A DNA stretch of 64,000 bases from Equus caballus (taxonomy: Eukaryota; Chordata; Mammalia; Perissodactyla; Equidae). Below, piece after piece: positions 48,541-61,900 of this stretch (within the stretch, counting starts at the first letter, position 1; every line of letters begins with the position of its first letter). The notes under the pieces were generated by a model. That model worked only from the letters and a program-made list of their open reading frames with translations. It did no database searches and was not told the origin of the DNA. The position numbers and the translations under genes are program-made. The stretch is taken from contig NC_091695.1 in the NCBI RefSeq assembly GCF_041296265.1, forward strand, positions 18,459,001 through 18,523,000, given 5' to 3'.

Positions 48541-49854
48541 TCCTTTAGATGGGTAATATGTCATAGCCACAATTCTCATCTATCACTATCATCTGAACAG
48601 TCCCTTCTCTGAAATGATTGCTTTATTTTTTATGTATTTTTTGATGACTTTATTCATGCCATGATATCTACTTAAATGAACTAGCTGGATATATTATGGC
48701 CATGTAAAAATACATAGTTTAAACACATTATATTAAAGAAAAGACAAATTTATAAAGCAAAAAAACAACTCCTGATGTAAATTGCATTGTTTCCAAATCT
48801 AGTTTGATTGAAAATGGATCCAAATGGGCTGCCCATAATTCAACGGGGAATATCTGAAGGAATAGAAGACTTTCATTTCTCAATGGTAAGTTGTTGTTTG
48901 TTCAGCATGATTATCTCTTTTCATGTATTATCATTTCCAATAGGAAGTCTTGAGGAAAAAAACAGTAAATTTTCCAAGCATTTCTATTTTAATTTTGATT
49001 ATAAATTCCATCAAAAGAATAAAAAATTAAGTCAAGAAATCTTAGAGAATGGGTGAATCCATATGGAGGCAAAATATTTCAATTTCATACATACAGTACC
49101 CCTGAAAATCAAAGACGCATTCACATTGTTTGCATTAGTAAAGAATAAGGTAAAAACACTATTATGATGTCACTAGTCGTGATTCAGTCATATAGGCAAA
49201 ACATGTCTGCAGAGAGATAATCTGGCTGACATGTAGAAAGCAGCAGAAGGTAAAAGATTCAGATTCATTACTATATCACCAATTTCTAAGTATCATTATG
49301 CAGTTTCTATTTTTAATTTTTCCTCAGGTGTTCTCTAAATCATAAAGAGGCAAATTCAGTTTGTTGAATGTTAAAACATAAAATTAAAAATACATAGACC
49401 TTAACAAATATTTTCCAAAGGCTATATATATAGTATATGTACCTTTACTATCTAATAACTTTATGAAAAGAAAAAAAGTAAATGACAGTTACATAAACAG
49501 CAAAGTATCAAAAACATTCACTATGGTTTTTAGGCAGGAAAAAGTATATAATGTCAATTACTAGACAAAAGATACTACATTTTTCCGTAAAAAGTCCCAA
49601 ATCACCAGTAAATTTGTGGGAGAAATAGCTAATACTGAATGTGAGATTGGCTGGCTAGTTAGTTTCTTATCAGTAGGACAACCTTATGGATATAATTCTG
49701 ATATCAGAAAGTCCAGCATAAAACAACAATTTCAGGAATGAGTAATGATACTCTCCAGTAAAGCAGAAAAGCAAACTAAACATTAATTTCCAATTATACA
49801 ATTACAGAATTAAATAAGAAAACAGACAATAAGTTCAAATTGGCAGCTAATACG
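48541..49854 (-). repeat. 3' flank of OR10AG copy 2, duplicated at 54,663-56,041
   Basis: Paired blocks: TGATATCTACTTAAATGA/TGATATCTACTTAGATGA, CTAGTTTGATTGAAAATGGA/CCAGTTTGATAGAAAATGGA, CAAATCACCAGTAAATTTGT/CTAATCACCAGTCCATTTGT, and AATTTCAGGAATGAGTAATG/AAATTCAGGAATGAGTAAAG. Non-coding; the 82-codon frame at 48,808 is not preserved in the paralogue. Confidence 0.8.
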
Positions 49855-50734
49855 TTAAACATTAAGGCAGAAATTTCTCAAGGCCATCATGACATTCTTA
49901 TTTCTTAGAGTATATGCCTTGGGATTAAACACTGAAGGGAAGAAAAGAGAGAGAAACTTATCTGTTCTTGAAGACTGCATATGCCATAAATATGTAATGA
50001 TTCCAGTTCCAAAGAATAAAGCCACAACTATGATGTGAGATGAACAGGTGGAGAAGACTTTGGCCAGTCCTGTTGTCACTGGCAACATCAGGAATGTGGA
50101 GATGATTTTACTGTAGGAACCAAGTATCAACAGAAAAGGGATCATAACAAACAGCACAGCAACTGTAAAGCGCAATATCTCATTGAGAAAACTGTCCCTC
50201 CAGGCCAGCTTGACTATTGGTGGGATGTCACAGAAGATGTGATTTGGTTACATCTACCAAAACACAGAAAGAAAATCTGGCATGTCTCCCTATCCCAACT
50301 GGAATTCTAGTGATCCAGGTGGCAGACACCAGCTGGACACAGACCCTGTGGTTCACGACTAGAGGATGGCGCAGAGGGTTGCAAATGGCTATATAACAGT
50401 AATAGACCATCACTGTAAGAAGGAGGCACTCTATGTTTCCAAGCATAAGGGCAAAACTCATTTGTGTTGTACAGACAAACAAAGAAATGTTTCTTTTCTG
50501 TGTCCAAAGGGGTATGAGCATTCTAGGAAGAGTGACAGATACACAACAAATTTCCAAGAAGGAAAAATTACTGAGGAAAAAATACGTGGGGCTCTGTAGA
50601 GTGTGGTCAATCCTGCTTATGAGAATAATGATGCTGTTTCCCATCAGAATTGTCACATAGACAAAGAAAAATATCACAAAAAGAACAATGTGGAGATTGA
50701 GAATAACAGAAAATCCCAAACGAACAAATTCCAT
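49855..50734 (-). pseudogene. OR10AG1: OR10AG1-like olfactory receptor pseudogene, copy 2
   Basis: Start ATG at 50,734 gives MEFVRLGFSVILNLHIVLFV; the open frame runs further upstream to 50,860 but MEF is the family start. TM1-TM2 NSIIILISRIDHTLQSPTYF, TM3 TTQMSFALMLGNIECLLLTV. The DRY motif is lost: MVYYCYIAICNP. ECL2 breaks at a frameshift near 50,245; the other frame continues IFCDIPPIVKLAW and NEILRFTVAVLFVMIPFLLI. TM6 reads FSTCSSHIIVVALFFGTGII. TM7 has a deletion: SLFFPSVFNPKAYTLRNKNV, ending CLNV. One frameshift, the missing TM7 residues and the DRY loss make it a pseudogene. It retains more open frame than copy 1. Confidence 0.93.
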
Positions 50735-51560
50735 CACTGAAGTGAGATTTCCACCTGCATTTTTTTTTTCATTCCATCTGTGAAAATAGGAAACCAGCCA
50801 TTTATCTTTCTTGGCCTGTTTTGTAACTCTTAAACTAAAGAGATTTGGGGGAATTAGCACGTAAGATTTCTATTCTCCATTAAATTCCAGCATTTTATAT
50901 CCTGGGCTTAAAGAACACAACTATGGTTTAATGGAGAACATATGCTAAATTCTAAATATATCAACATATTAAATATCTAAGATCAGTTTTGAATTTGAAT
51001 GAAGGTCATGTGTTTGAGAATTATGCATTTTTATTTTTCATCTGTTTGTGTGCAGAGCAAAACTAGTCTGTTTTACTTCTCACATTAACAAACAGAATCA
51101 TGAGGCAGAAACATTTGTGTCACATTTTCTCAGTGATTGATTGTTTTTAACTTAAGAATCTTGTTATTTGTGTATTTCCTACTTTCCTACTTTAAATCCT
51201 ATGGGTCATCAATGTAAAAACTCACCTGATACTACCTTTAGGGCTATTCCATTATACTTTCTGAATATAGCGCAGGATAAACAAAGTACACCCTACTCAA
51301 CACAAGCTCTGGAGCATTGGCAACTGTGGAGACAGACCCAGAGCTTTGCCATAGGATCTTGCATTTAATTAATGTACTTCTTGACAATCCTATTGTACTT
51401 TTGTATGCATTTTCTCATTCTTTTGCAGTGTATCGTAAAGTGTCTTCACATACATTTTCAGCTTTCTATTTCAATCCTTCATTTTTGTCTCATCACTTGA
51501 TCTTGAGCATAAATGTCTCTGTTATTCAGTTCATATTATTGGACAGTACAAAAAAAATGT
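50735..51560 (-). promoter_or_regulatory. 5' flank of OR10AG copy 2
   Basis: Paralogous to 43,951-44,520, including CAACTGTGGAGACAGACCCA and the TTTAATTAA homeodomain-like site. It would have held the promoter and 5' exon. Confidence 0.4.
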
Positions 51561-54465
51561 TATAACTGTTGTTGTGCTCATTGGAGTTAAACAAATATCA
51601 TTTTGTAGGATACTAAGCGGAAAAAATAAGAGGGTTTTATTCAAAAGAATTAACTTGAGAACATTGATTCAGATATAAACATTTAATGGGGTTAAGCCTG
51701 GGAAAATAAGGACAGGCTGGAGTGTGTTCATTACCTGTGTGCAGGTGTGTGGGCAGAGGGAGAGAAGATGTTGACTGTTCAGTTTTTACGCTGTGTGCTG
51801 TGTGCCCCTCCACTGTCTTTGTTCTTCCAAAAACAACTTTCAGTAACTGTTTCTAAGCTCCCTATTCTTTGGAGATATGGATATTGAGACTCTGTAAAGA
51901 TGGATAATTTGAGCAATTGCACATAGGTTTGTGATTGCAAACCAGTTCCCTTTTTATTTTAAGGTCTGAATTCCATTTCCCTGATTTATTATTCATATGA
52001 CATTAAGCAATTATATAAACTTGCTAATTTTTGCTTCCTTATTTGTGAAAATTGGATGAGATAATATTGATAAAATGATCACCTATTAAATTTCAACTCA
52101 TTACTTAGTTAGGCTTATATAACTATAATTATGTTCTTAGTCTGTACTCTTATGCATCTTTAATTTTAAAAACATTTCTTTTTCTTTAAATATAAATATT
52201 CCTTGAATTCCCCCAAAATTGTTATTTTATTAACTAGTTTGTTTTATTTTAAGTCTCTTATTAGAATATCACCAATAGAGAAAAAGGAGGTTTATGTCTA
52301 TTACTATTTAGCCTACTTGCAAAAAATATATCAGTTATTCAAGTCTTCAGTATTTCAAAGTGATTTAATATTATCATTTAAATATAAATTATGTTTAACT
52401 GAATCAAAAATATTTAGGAGATACATTAATATGACACATTTACTATTATGTATTAAATTTTAAAATTAAAACTGTAGAACTAAAGCTTATAATAGGATAA
52501 AATAAATCATATTTACCATTCATATTCGGGATGATGCTGATTTTTTCTCTCTGTAGAGCTTTTAAATATTTACATTACTTTAGGTAAAATCACTTATTTC
52601 ATCAAAGACATTTACCTTACCATTAAAATATTCTTTTCTTTCCAAAAGTAAAGTGCTCCTTAAATAAAAAATAGTTATCTCTACCCCGCGAGATCTCTTC
52701 ATCCAGACACATTTAAATTTCTAATTAAAATCATCACTTTGCTACTCTATGTTTTAACTTATTTTTCCCAGATGGCTTTCACTCTACCCAGAGTACTTTC
52801 TCTTCAGCCTCTCCATGGAATAGAGTTCGGAGCACATCTTATTTCTTAGACGTGAATAGAGTGCTGAGCAATATCACTTGAGACCTTCCAAAATCGACAC
52901 ACATCCAATTCATACTCTACTATGAAAACCCCTACTGATCCTGTGTTTCTATTAGACTGAGCTCCCATCATACTTTCCTGAACACATTTTTCTTTTGTTC
53001 TTCTCTAATAATACATTAGTTAATCCATAATCAGGGTTCTGCTTGTGTAATAGTTGTAAATGTCTTGATGGAAAATCACATTATAACCTATAAATGTTTC
53101 ATTTTATTGCTTTCTTCATAAGCACCAGGGCAACCTGAGAGCTAACTGTTGGATGTATTATACCTAGTTTAAAAATTGATTTTGGAACTGACAATAGGGG
53201 GCAATTATTTTTATTGATGCAGCATTTTGTAATCTTTCTCCAATTTCATCTCCAATGTGAACACACTGTTAACTGGAACACACTGTTAACTGGAAATACT
53301 ACCAAACTTCATGTAGGATAAAGTAAAATAGTTGAATTTACCAATTGGGGTAGTGGAAAAAATGCCAGGGAAATAATGTGCCTTCTACGCTTCAATTCTG
53401 GGAAAGACAATTATTTCCAACATTTAGATTGTTTAAGAATCTTAGCTTGGAGCCAGTTCCTCATTAAAAAATAGGATTTCCTTCTTGTTATTTAATAAAT
53501 AGTGAATTCTAAGGGTTTATGAGAAAGTATTTCCAAGGGAGAAAACATCTATAGTAACATGATAACAGTGAGTGATTAGGAAAGTTAATTACAAATTATC
53601 AGGAGCCACATGCTAGAAAACATGGAAGACCACTGAGGAGCTGGTGGTGAGAGAAGCTTCACAGGGGGCAGATGTGACACAGCACAGCCAGGCCCGAGCT
53701 ACTGCTGGTGCACATCCAAGAAGTAGCTTTACTGAGAAGGAGTTCTGAAACTTCATAATTGGCATAGTGTAATATTATGCAGGAATAAAGAGATCTTCTG
53801 ATGCCATAAAATAGAATATTGAGGAAAAATACCCTAATGCAAATAAAAAAATTTGTGTGCCCATTTATGCTGGATGAGAGTTTGGTTAGTACTTTTAATA
53901 CTAACTTATGCTTGCTTCTTTTACATAGAAATAAGTTGATTTTTGTTTACTGACTGTATTCAGCAAATATATTAAACTCATTTATAAGCGTTAATAATTT
54001 CATTGTAGATTCCGGAATATTTTCTATATACATATAAATTTACATTATCTGACAGTAACAGTAAGTGTAGAAATTTTTACTCTGGTTTTTTTCTCCGCTT
54101 CTTTATCTGCACTTAATTATTTTATTTTTCCTTTTTTTTTTACTTAATCATATGTCAAATTCAGTTGTCTAGGTGAGAGTCTTATTGGTGAGATAAATGA
54201 GGTACATTTAGCATCAGTTGTGATTGGAAAATGTCCTTTAATCTCTGATCACCCAAACTAAATCAAGCACCACCCAAATATTGCAAATCCAATTTTGTTC
54301 ATGATTGTATTTATTTCATTACTTTATATTAAATTATCTTAATGGTGTATTTTTCTCATTTAACTGTTTTTCCCCAATAGAATAAAAGTTACACAAAACT
54401 AGACTGTTGTCTCTCTAATGTGTCATTGTAAACACGTCATATAGAAATGTGAAGCCATTTTATAC
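51561..54465. other. No gene seen
   Basis: AT-rich, with no open frame over 90 codons. A GC-richer patch at about 53,600-53,760 shows no motif. A perfect tandem 17-mer GAACACACTGTTAACTG x2 lies at 53,259-53,292. Confidence 0.45.
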
Positions 54466-54469
54466 ATTC

Positions 54470-54660
54470 CAGATTAGACTTGTCACCATCTGAATACCCC
54501 TTAGTACCACAGTCAAAGCCACATGAAACAGAACAATCACCTAGCGATGTCCTGCCTGAATTCTTGACCCATACATTTATGAAATACAATAAAGTGATGT
54601 TATTCTAAGTTAAAAGGTTCTGGAGTAATTTTTTATGCAGCAATGGAATACTGGAACAAA
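54470..54660 (+). mobile_element. MLT1-like MaLR LTR fragment
   Basis: CCTGAATTCTTGACCCATAC, ATACAATAAAGTGATGTTAT and TTATGCAGCAATGGAATACT match the 3' end of an MLT1-type LTR. An ancient, truncated fossil. Confidence 0.65.
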
Positions 54661-54662
54661 GT

Positions 54663-56041
54663 CATCCCATAATCGTAACAAAGTCAACTTTCTTCATAGC
54701 TTTTGTTCCATTAATTCTGTAGATTGGCACCATGTATAACCATTTGATCATCAGTCACTCTCATTTAACATTCTCTCCTTTGAAATTATTGCCTTAATTT
54801 ATTTGTATGCTTGGTTTTTTTAGGATAATATTACTGATGCTGTGATATCTACTTAGATGACAAAAGAACTAGCTGGATAAATTAAGGCTATGCCAAAAAT
54901 AAGTAGTTTGAACAAGTATTATGTTAAAGGAGAGACAGATTTAAAAGAAAAATTTCACTCATCATTTACGAATCCAGTTTGATAGAAAATGGATTCAAAT
55001 GTTTCCACTATTTTCATGGGAAACATCTGAAGAAACAAAAACAATTTTCTTAATGGTAACTTGTTGCTATTTGTTTGTTTAGACACTATAGCAATTCTCT
55101 GTTTTCAAGTGCCATCATTCTCAACAAGGAAGACTTGGCAAAATAATGCAATGAATATCCCTAGCATCTTGATTTTAATTTCTATTGATATTCTCCACCA
55201 GAAGAATTAATAGTTCAGTCAAGAAATCTTGGGGAATAGGTGATTCCATCTTGGGGCAATGTAGTTAAATCCACATCATATAATTTCTCTGAAAAAGCAA
55301 GAATGCATTCATATTTTTTGCGTTAGTAAAGAATAACATACAACTCTAGGGATGTCACTATTATAATCCTTCCATGTACTCAAAGCTTTTCAACAAACAG
55401 TGAATCAAGATAACAGGTACAGAAGCAGAACATAGAGATGCAAAAATATACGGACCTTGTTCAGACAGCTAGTTCCAATTTCTCCTGAAGACTGCCTATC
55501 TCTGTCCTAGTTTACAATTTTAGTGGGTGGAAACACTTAAAAGATTCACTCAAATCCTCTACAATATCTTTTTATGAAGGCTCTATTATTAATCTGTCCT
55601 TAGATTAATCATAGGTTAATTTTTTAAATCAGAAAGAGGCAACATCAATGTGTTGAATGGATAAAACTCCTGAAAATATAAGGTAGAGTCATTCAGAAAT
55701 TATTCTCCAAAGGCTTACCATACAATACTATTTATAGCTAGTGTCTTTTTGGGAAAAAAAAAAAAGAAGAGGAAAGTACCAAGATAGCTAAATAAAGTGC
55801 AAAAGAACAAGGATAGTTATAATGACTTTTAGGGAAATAGTTTGGGGACATCAATTGTTTAAGAAGAGATATTTCATTCTTAAGTAAAACAGTCCCTAAT
55901 CACCAGTCCATTTGTTGGGGGCAGTAGTCTAGCCTGCTAAATATAAGATCTGATGAGGAATTAGTTTCTTATTGGCTACACCACCACCATGAATATATCA
56001 GAAAGCCCATCATAAACAACAAATTCAGGAATGAGTAAAGA
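54663..56041 (-). repeat. Third OR10AG-associated duplicon without its receptor
   Basis: Paralogous along its length to 48,541-49,760 (the 3' flank of OR10AG copy 2). The match stops after GGAATGAGTAAAG at about 56,041, roughly 115 bases short of where the receptor's 3' end would be. The sequence then changes to L1M. Confidence 0.8.
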
Positions 56042-56045
56042 TAAT

Positions 56046-57315
56046 GGATGTTCACAGTTAATTTATCCATTCATCAGTTGATAGACATTTGGATGATTTG
56101 CAGTTTTGAAATATAGTGAGTAAAGCTGTTATAAATACTGGCATATAGGTAATGGTACGGACATATGTTTTCTTCTATCTTCAGTAAATAACTCAGAGTG
56201 ACATTACTGGGTCATGTGGTCAGTGTATGTTTCACTTCATGGGAAACCATCAGACAGTTTTCTAAAGTTGTTGCACCATTTTATTGCCTACCAGCAATGG
56301 ATGAGAGCTCCAGGCATTTTGTGTCCTTGTGAGCAAATTTGTTTTGAATTTATTATCATACTTTAAAGATTCTAATCATTCTAATAAATGCATGGATCAC
56401 GTCGTGTTTTTAAATTGTATTTGGTCATTTGCAAATGGCATTGAACAGTTTTTTCATTCATTGAGTTGCCATCTGTGTATCTTCGCTGGTGAAGCATCTG
56501 TTCAAGTTTATGTCCACCATTTTATTGTTTATCTTTTCTTTTGTTTTCATATTATTGAGTTTTAGAATTCTTTATATATTCTTGATAAATGTTCTTTACT
56601 GGATAGCTGTTTAGCAAATATTTGGTACAAGTCTGTGGCTGGTTTCTTCATTCCCTTAACAATGTCCTTCACAAAACAGAAGACATAATTGTGATGAATA
56701 ACATTTTATCACTTTTTTCTCCTATGGTTCATGCATTTTGTGTTTTTTATAAAACTTTGTTAATAACCCGTCATCACACAAATGTTGCCTTATGTTCTCT
56801 CTAGAAATGTTATACTTTAGGTTTTATGCCAATGTTTAAGAATTATTTTGAGACACGGTTTATAGATAGTGAAAAGAATGAGTCAATGCCACTTTCTTTT
56901 GTGGCATAAGACCATTCTACATATTCAAAGTCATTTTTTAAAAAACACTATCCTTTTTCCATAGATTTGCCTTAGAAACTTTGTGAAAAATTCATTGAGT
57001 ATATTGTGTGAGTTTATTTCTAAAAACTGTATTCTGCTGCATAAGTTTAGATGTCTATCTTTTCATCAATCCTATACTCTCTTGATTATCATAGGTTGGT
57101 GGTCAATATAGAAATAAAATTATATGAGTCCTTAAACACTATCCTTTTTCATAACTGTTTTGACAGTCTTAGTTCCTTTGCCTTTTCATATAAATTGTAG
57201 AGTAACTTCATCAATTTTTGAAAAAATGTTTTAATTTTAATCTGGGTTACTTTGAATATACAGATCATTTGAGACTGCATTTAATCAATAGATACTTTGT
57301 TCACAACTGGGCTCT
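56046..57315 (-). mobile_element. Old L1M ORF2/3' fragment
   Basis: TTATCCATTCATCAGTTGAT, TTACTGGGTCATGTGGTCAG, TGCCTACCAGCAATGGATGA, TTCACAAAACAGAAG follow minus-strand L1M. It directly abuts the truncated duplicon. Confidence 0.75.
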
Positions 57316-57855
57316 CTACAAATATTTTTCTTACTTTCCTTCCTCCGTCTCCTTTCCTTCTTCCCTTCTGCTTTTTTTTTTCTTCTCTTTTGTCTTTTCT
57401 TAACATTCAGATTCCATGACCAATATTCCCTAACTACTAATTTAGAGTCTCTGGGTTTAGGGCTTAGGCATCTATGTATTCTTCACAATTTTTTGAAAAA
57501 TTCCTTACGTACAGTGCCAGGTACCAATCCATAGATTAGTATGTAGAATCCCCAAGAAAAGACAAGACTACAACTCAAAAAGCCTCACCTTTATCTCCTC
57601 CAGATCGCTAATATCTAATGTTCTCTTACATCAGATACTACAGTTATCTGTGTATTGTCCCATCCCCCTTGTCAATACTTCCTATTCATGCATTTATATC
57701 TTATTTCCTCTATTAAACTCTCAATGAGCTTAATTGTATTTCTCATAACAATTAGAAGTGTAGTACTTGAAAAGTTATACTAATCTTTACTAAATGATTA
57801 TAAATTCTATCATAGGTTATGCTTTCATATTATTTCATTATGTACATGTTTACAG
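57316..57855. other. No gene seen
   Basis: C/T-rich tract near 57,340-57,400, otherwise AT-rich. Confidence 0.5.
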
Positions 57856-57859
57856 GATT

Positions 57860-58005
57860 TTGAGAGAAGTAAACAAGTTATTTTCCCAGAAAGAGGGCTC
57901 TAGATTTCAGCGAATTTGTCATAAACTCAATGGCACATAGCTATTTAGTATCAGAGCTAGGACTATGACCTGTATTGTTAGATTTCTTTTCCAGCCCTAT
58001 GCATA
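57860..58005 (-). mobile_element. MIR-like SINE fragment
   Basis: AATGGCACATAGCTATTTAG and CAGAGCTAGGACTATGACCT parallel the MIR minus-strand core (CACACAGCTAGTAAGTGGCAGAGCTGGGATT). Confidence 0.55.
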
Positions 58006-58884
58006 TTCCTTTTCCACTGAGGGATCATTATATACCAGAGACCAAAGTGCATTCATGTAATCATTTCTGATTATGCAGTACATTGCTCCAGAGCCATTCA
58101 CTTGTTTACGACAGAAAAAAATCAAAATTATCTTGTTACTTTTCTGTCCCAGAAGACAATGTGTGTTTCCTCCTTGGAGCATCCCTATGGACTTTAAGAA
58201 GAGCTGGAAAACCTGGTATAAGGGTCCAAATGCTTAGGATTCATAGCACACCTTAATTGAGCGAGAAGTTCATTTCCACAGGTAAGAGGGATTTTTTTTT
58301 TTTATCACTTAGAAAATATTTTAGAAGCTATAACCTTGAATGTAAAACCATATTCTATTTTTTAATATTTGAATCTGAGATAGACATTTCTAGTTAGCTC
58401 GGAATTGAATTAAAAATTGAATCAGGGAACTTCAGGGAACATTGGAGAGCAAATAGGAAAGACTCCCAAAACATTTAGGTCAATAGAGCTCTAAATTAGA
58501 AATTTGCTTTAATTTCTTTGATAGAAAATAATAGTCACAATAAGGGTAGTAAAAATAAATGACTGTATTTAAAATTTATAAAAATTATTAAATAGAATAT
58601 TATCTATCAACTAGCCACTGTGTATATACCATGGGGGGTCATAATTTTTTTCTCTCGGAAGGATAGAAGTGAATTTTAAATGTATTTTATTATTTAGTTA
58701 ATTGATGTAGAAACTACTTCATGTTTTTATTTTTTTGTTTTAGTATCATGATACTTAAGCTTGATAGCTTTATAAAAGAACTCAGATGCTTGAGCATCTT
58801 ATTTTGCAATATTTCTAGCATATAACAGTTCCAGAATTGTGGCATGTCACAATGAGTCTGCAATATGGTCAATTGGAAATAGCT
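58006..58884. other. No gene seen
   Basis: AT-rich spacer, no motif. Confidence 0.5.
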
Positions 58885-59115
58885 TAATATATGGCAACAG
58901 AGAATCCCTGGATTGAATCCTGGCTCGACTAGAGATTTATTATGTGAGCTTGGTCAACTTATAGGTCTAGCTTGTCCTCAGTTGTCTCCGTACAAATGGA
59001 CACTGAATGATTTAGTTTACAGGTTGCTGTGTAGATTACATAAGATAATGCACACAAAATGTCTACCATCTAGTATCCACTTAACAACATGTAGTAGCTA
59101 CTGTCTTAGCTTTCC
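58885..59115 (+). mobile_element. MIR SINE
   Basis: TTGAATCCTGGCTCGACTAG, TATGTGAGCTTGGTCAACTT, TCCTCAGTTGTCTCCGTACA, TTACATAAGATAATGCACAC: a nearly full-length, diverged MIR. Confidence 0.85.
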
Positions 59116-61875
59116 CTTCTTCTGAAGTTTAGTGCCTGTTGTACCGTTCTAATGAGGGTTGAGGGACTGATTTTAGTTTTCAAAAATGATCATGTTTTGT
59201 TAAAAATTTTGGGATCTATAATTTTATCTTTCCAGTCTCTATCTCTTAGAGTGAAATCAGCTAAATGTAAACACAATCAGTTCCAATTTCCTTAAATATT
59301 AGTTGACAGAAACGCCTATTTAAAGAACACCTTGGAGAAAGTAAGTAAACTTTTAGTCTATCCTTCCTGAATTCTCTACAGTGAAGTGGATAATTGCTCT
59401 AATGGGACATGATTGGGAATAAAACATGTCTCCATTCATAAACCACTTTCTTGCCCTACAGATAAGATCAGAGATACAAAGTTGTGAGAAATTTATTATG
59501 GACCAAATTATCAGAGGGACTTAAGAAAACATAGTATTGTTTTACTGACATGCCCAAAGTCAGAATGTAATGACAGACATTCATTTTTAAGGTTCCTGAT
59601 AACATTTAATTTTGGGATTCACTGGCCTTAATCCCATGAGAATGGTATTCGAATATATTTTGTGTCATAAAACAAATATATGTGCAGCTAACTTAATAAA
59701 TACTTAGCTTCTGGTTTGGAACCAATTCATTGCTCTATGCTTACATAAGAAATTTATTTTACAGCTCCCTCTTTATTTTGTTGTGGTTAAATAAAGTTTG
59801 AATATCTTATTTCATTTACATATACACTTCACATAAAATTAACATTTTAATCTAATATAACATTTCAATGCATCTCATAAATAAGCACTCTGAAATCATA
59901 CCATGTTCATGTAGTATCCAAGATATGCCTCAAAATTTGGGCAATCTTAGTTATTCTTTGGTTTGGAAGAATAAAGTTACTTTTACAAGGTCACACTGTC
60001 AACAAGTGCTAAATCTGAGATTTTAAAACAGGGTTTTAATGTTCTTAATCTTTCACAATTGTCTGGTGCTATGTATTTTGTAACGGATTCCTTTAGTAGA
60101 CCACCTATCAGTGCATTTTTCAAAATTTGCTTTCATAATGTTATGTCTTTTCACAGTGCTTCTTCCTATCTGCCAAATTCTTGTTTGATCCTTGACTCAA
60201 TTTAATACATATTTTTGCATGTAATCCATGTATTCTTGAAAGAGAGAGAGACAGGGAGGGAGAGATAGTGGAAGAAAGAGAGAAAATGAAGAAATTTATA
60301 AACATCAATGTATTTTTTGTAATGCCTAAACTATACATCAATATTTTATGCTATTAATTAAGGATTTATGTTATTTTATTTATTTAAAAATTCAAACCAA
60401 ACTAGAATTTATTATAATTCAGTCGGGTGTGTGAGTTATCATAAATAATGAGTGAATTGTCTGAAGTAACATAGATTCTAATATTTATTTTAACTATTTT
60501 TTTATTCTAGAATTCTTTAAGGATTGAACAAGCATTTTTGTTCATAATCCCACCCTTAAAAAGCTATTTATTCTGTGTATTAGGAAAATGTCACACGAAA
60601 CTGGGAAGATCTCCTGGGAAGCTAAGACTTTCTTTTCCTTCTAATGATAGTTTGTTCATTCTCTTCTTGCCGTATGGTCATCTCAGTATGACAAAAATGT
60701 GATGTATTTTGTGTTAGTAAGATAAGTCATCTGTAGGTCATTGAATTCAGCCAGCATCTGCACACGGCAGATTTTTCACCGCTTTAAATGTATTTTGTTC
60801 TATGACAAGCTGAAGGAAACACAAAGTCACCATGCTGAAGTCTTGCTCTTAAATATAATAGACAATATTTAAATATGTTTCAATGATAGAGGCTTTCAGT
60901 CCAGATACAGGTGACTCTAACTTTTTGTTTATTATGCATTTTCCTTTCTTTATACTTCACTTAAAGAGCAATAGTCTGATGGCATAGAGAAATATATTGG
61001 AAACAAAACACAATATTCTGGTTTAAATAATGATTTTATTCTGTTAGCAATAGGTTGTATAAGCAATATATTATCTGTTAGGTGATATTTATTTTATAGA
61101 AATTTTAGAAACTTCTTAAAAAAACTGCAATATATTAAAAGAATGGCCATGACTGATTTGGACAGAAATATGTCTCAAAAATGCACTCAAGGTCTTTGCA
61201 GGGCTAATGAGTATATGTATGGAGAAAAATTTTACATTGGTGTTGGTTAAAATTTGGAAAATATTAGTAGCATAATAAATTGTGGAGGAAAAAATGGACA
61301 ATTTAGTGTTATGTGTTTCAAAGAAAGAAAGCGTAAAACAAAACAAAAGAACAATGTTCTATCTTTCTTTGCATCTACCTCCAGAATAATGTCTATTGTT
61401 CTGTTCACCACTGTTATAGAAGTCCTAATGAAATGGGAATATAGCCATAAACGATGTCAAATGGTTTGCCTGAAAAAGGCTGCTTTGTACAGCAAGTTGA
61501 AAAATAAGTCTAAGTTATTGCATTTTCTAGTCCTTTGGGACTTTTTTAATATTTAAATGATTTTTATATTGATTTTATAATTTATCTCCACACAATCTTG
61601 TGTTGCAAGTGTATTTGCACCCATTTTACCAATTATGAACATTAAGGAAAAACATTTCATGCACACTAGAAAATCTTGGATTAGTACTCAGAAGTGTAGT
61701 GCTTTCTATTATAATACTTTTGCACTTAAAAATGTGTATATTCATCTGTCTTTGTGAATTTTAAGACGATGTAACATGAAGACTGGAGGGAATAAATTAA
61801 ATAGAAAATAAACTAAAAATTAAACCAAGGAAATCGTCTTTTTTTTAACATGACAGATTTACCAAATGACTGAAT
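59116..61875. other. 5' intergenic region of the OR5T-like gene; no gene seen
   Basis: AT-rich; a short (GA)n tract at about 60,238-60,270; a MIR-like trace (CACACTGTCAACAAGTGC) at about 59,960-60,045. The 100-codon frame at 61,254 has no motif. Confidence 0.45.
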
Positions 61876-61900
61876 GAAATAATTTCTTTACTTTATACAG
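61876..61900 (+). promoter_or_regulatory. Candidate 3' splice site upstream of the OR5T-like start
   Basis: TTTCTTTACTTTATACAG is a good polypyrimidine-AG acceptor 157 bases before the ATG, where OR genes commonly join a 5' UTR exon. Not verified. Confidence 0.35.

Noticed and set aside
61254-61556. 100-codon plus-strand frame upstream of the OR5T-like gene
   Set aside because: Lysine-rich AT-rich translation without motifs; position does not fit a known gene.
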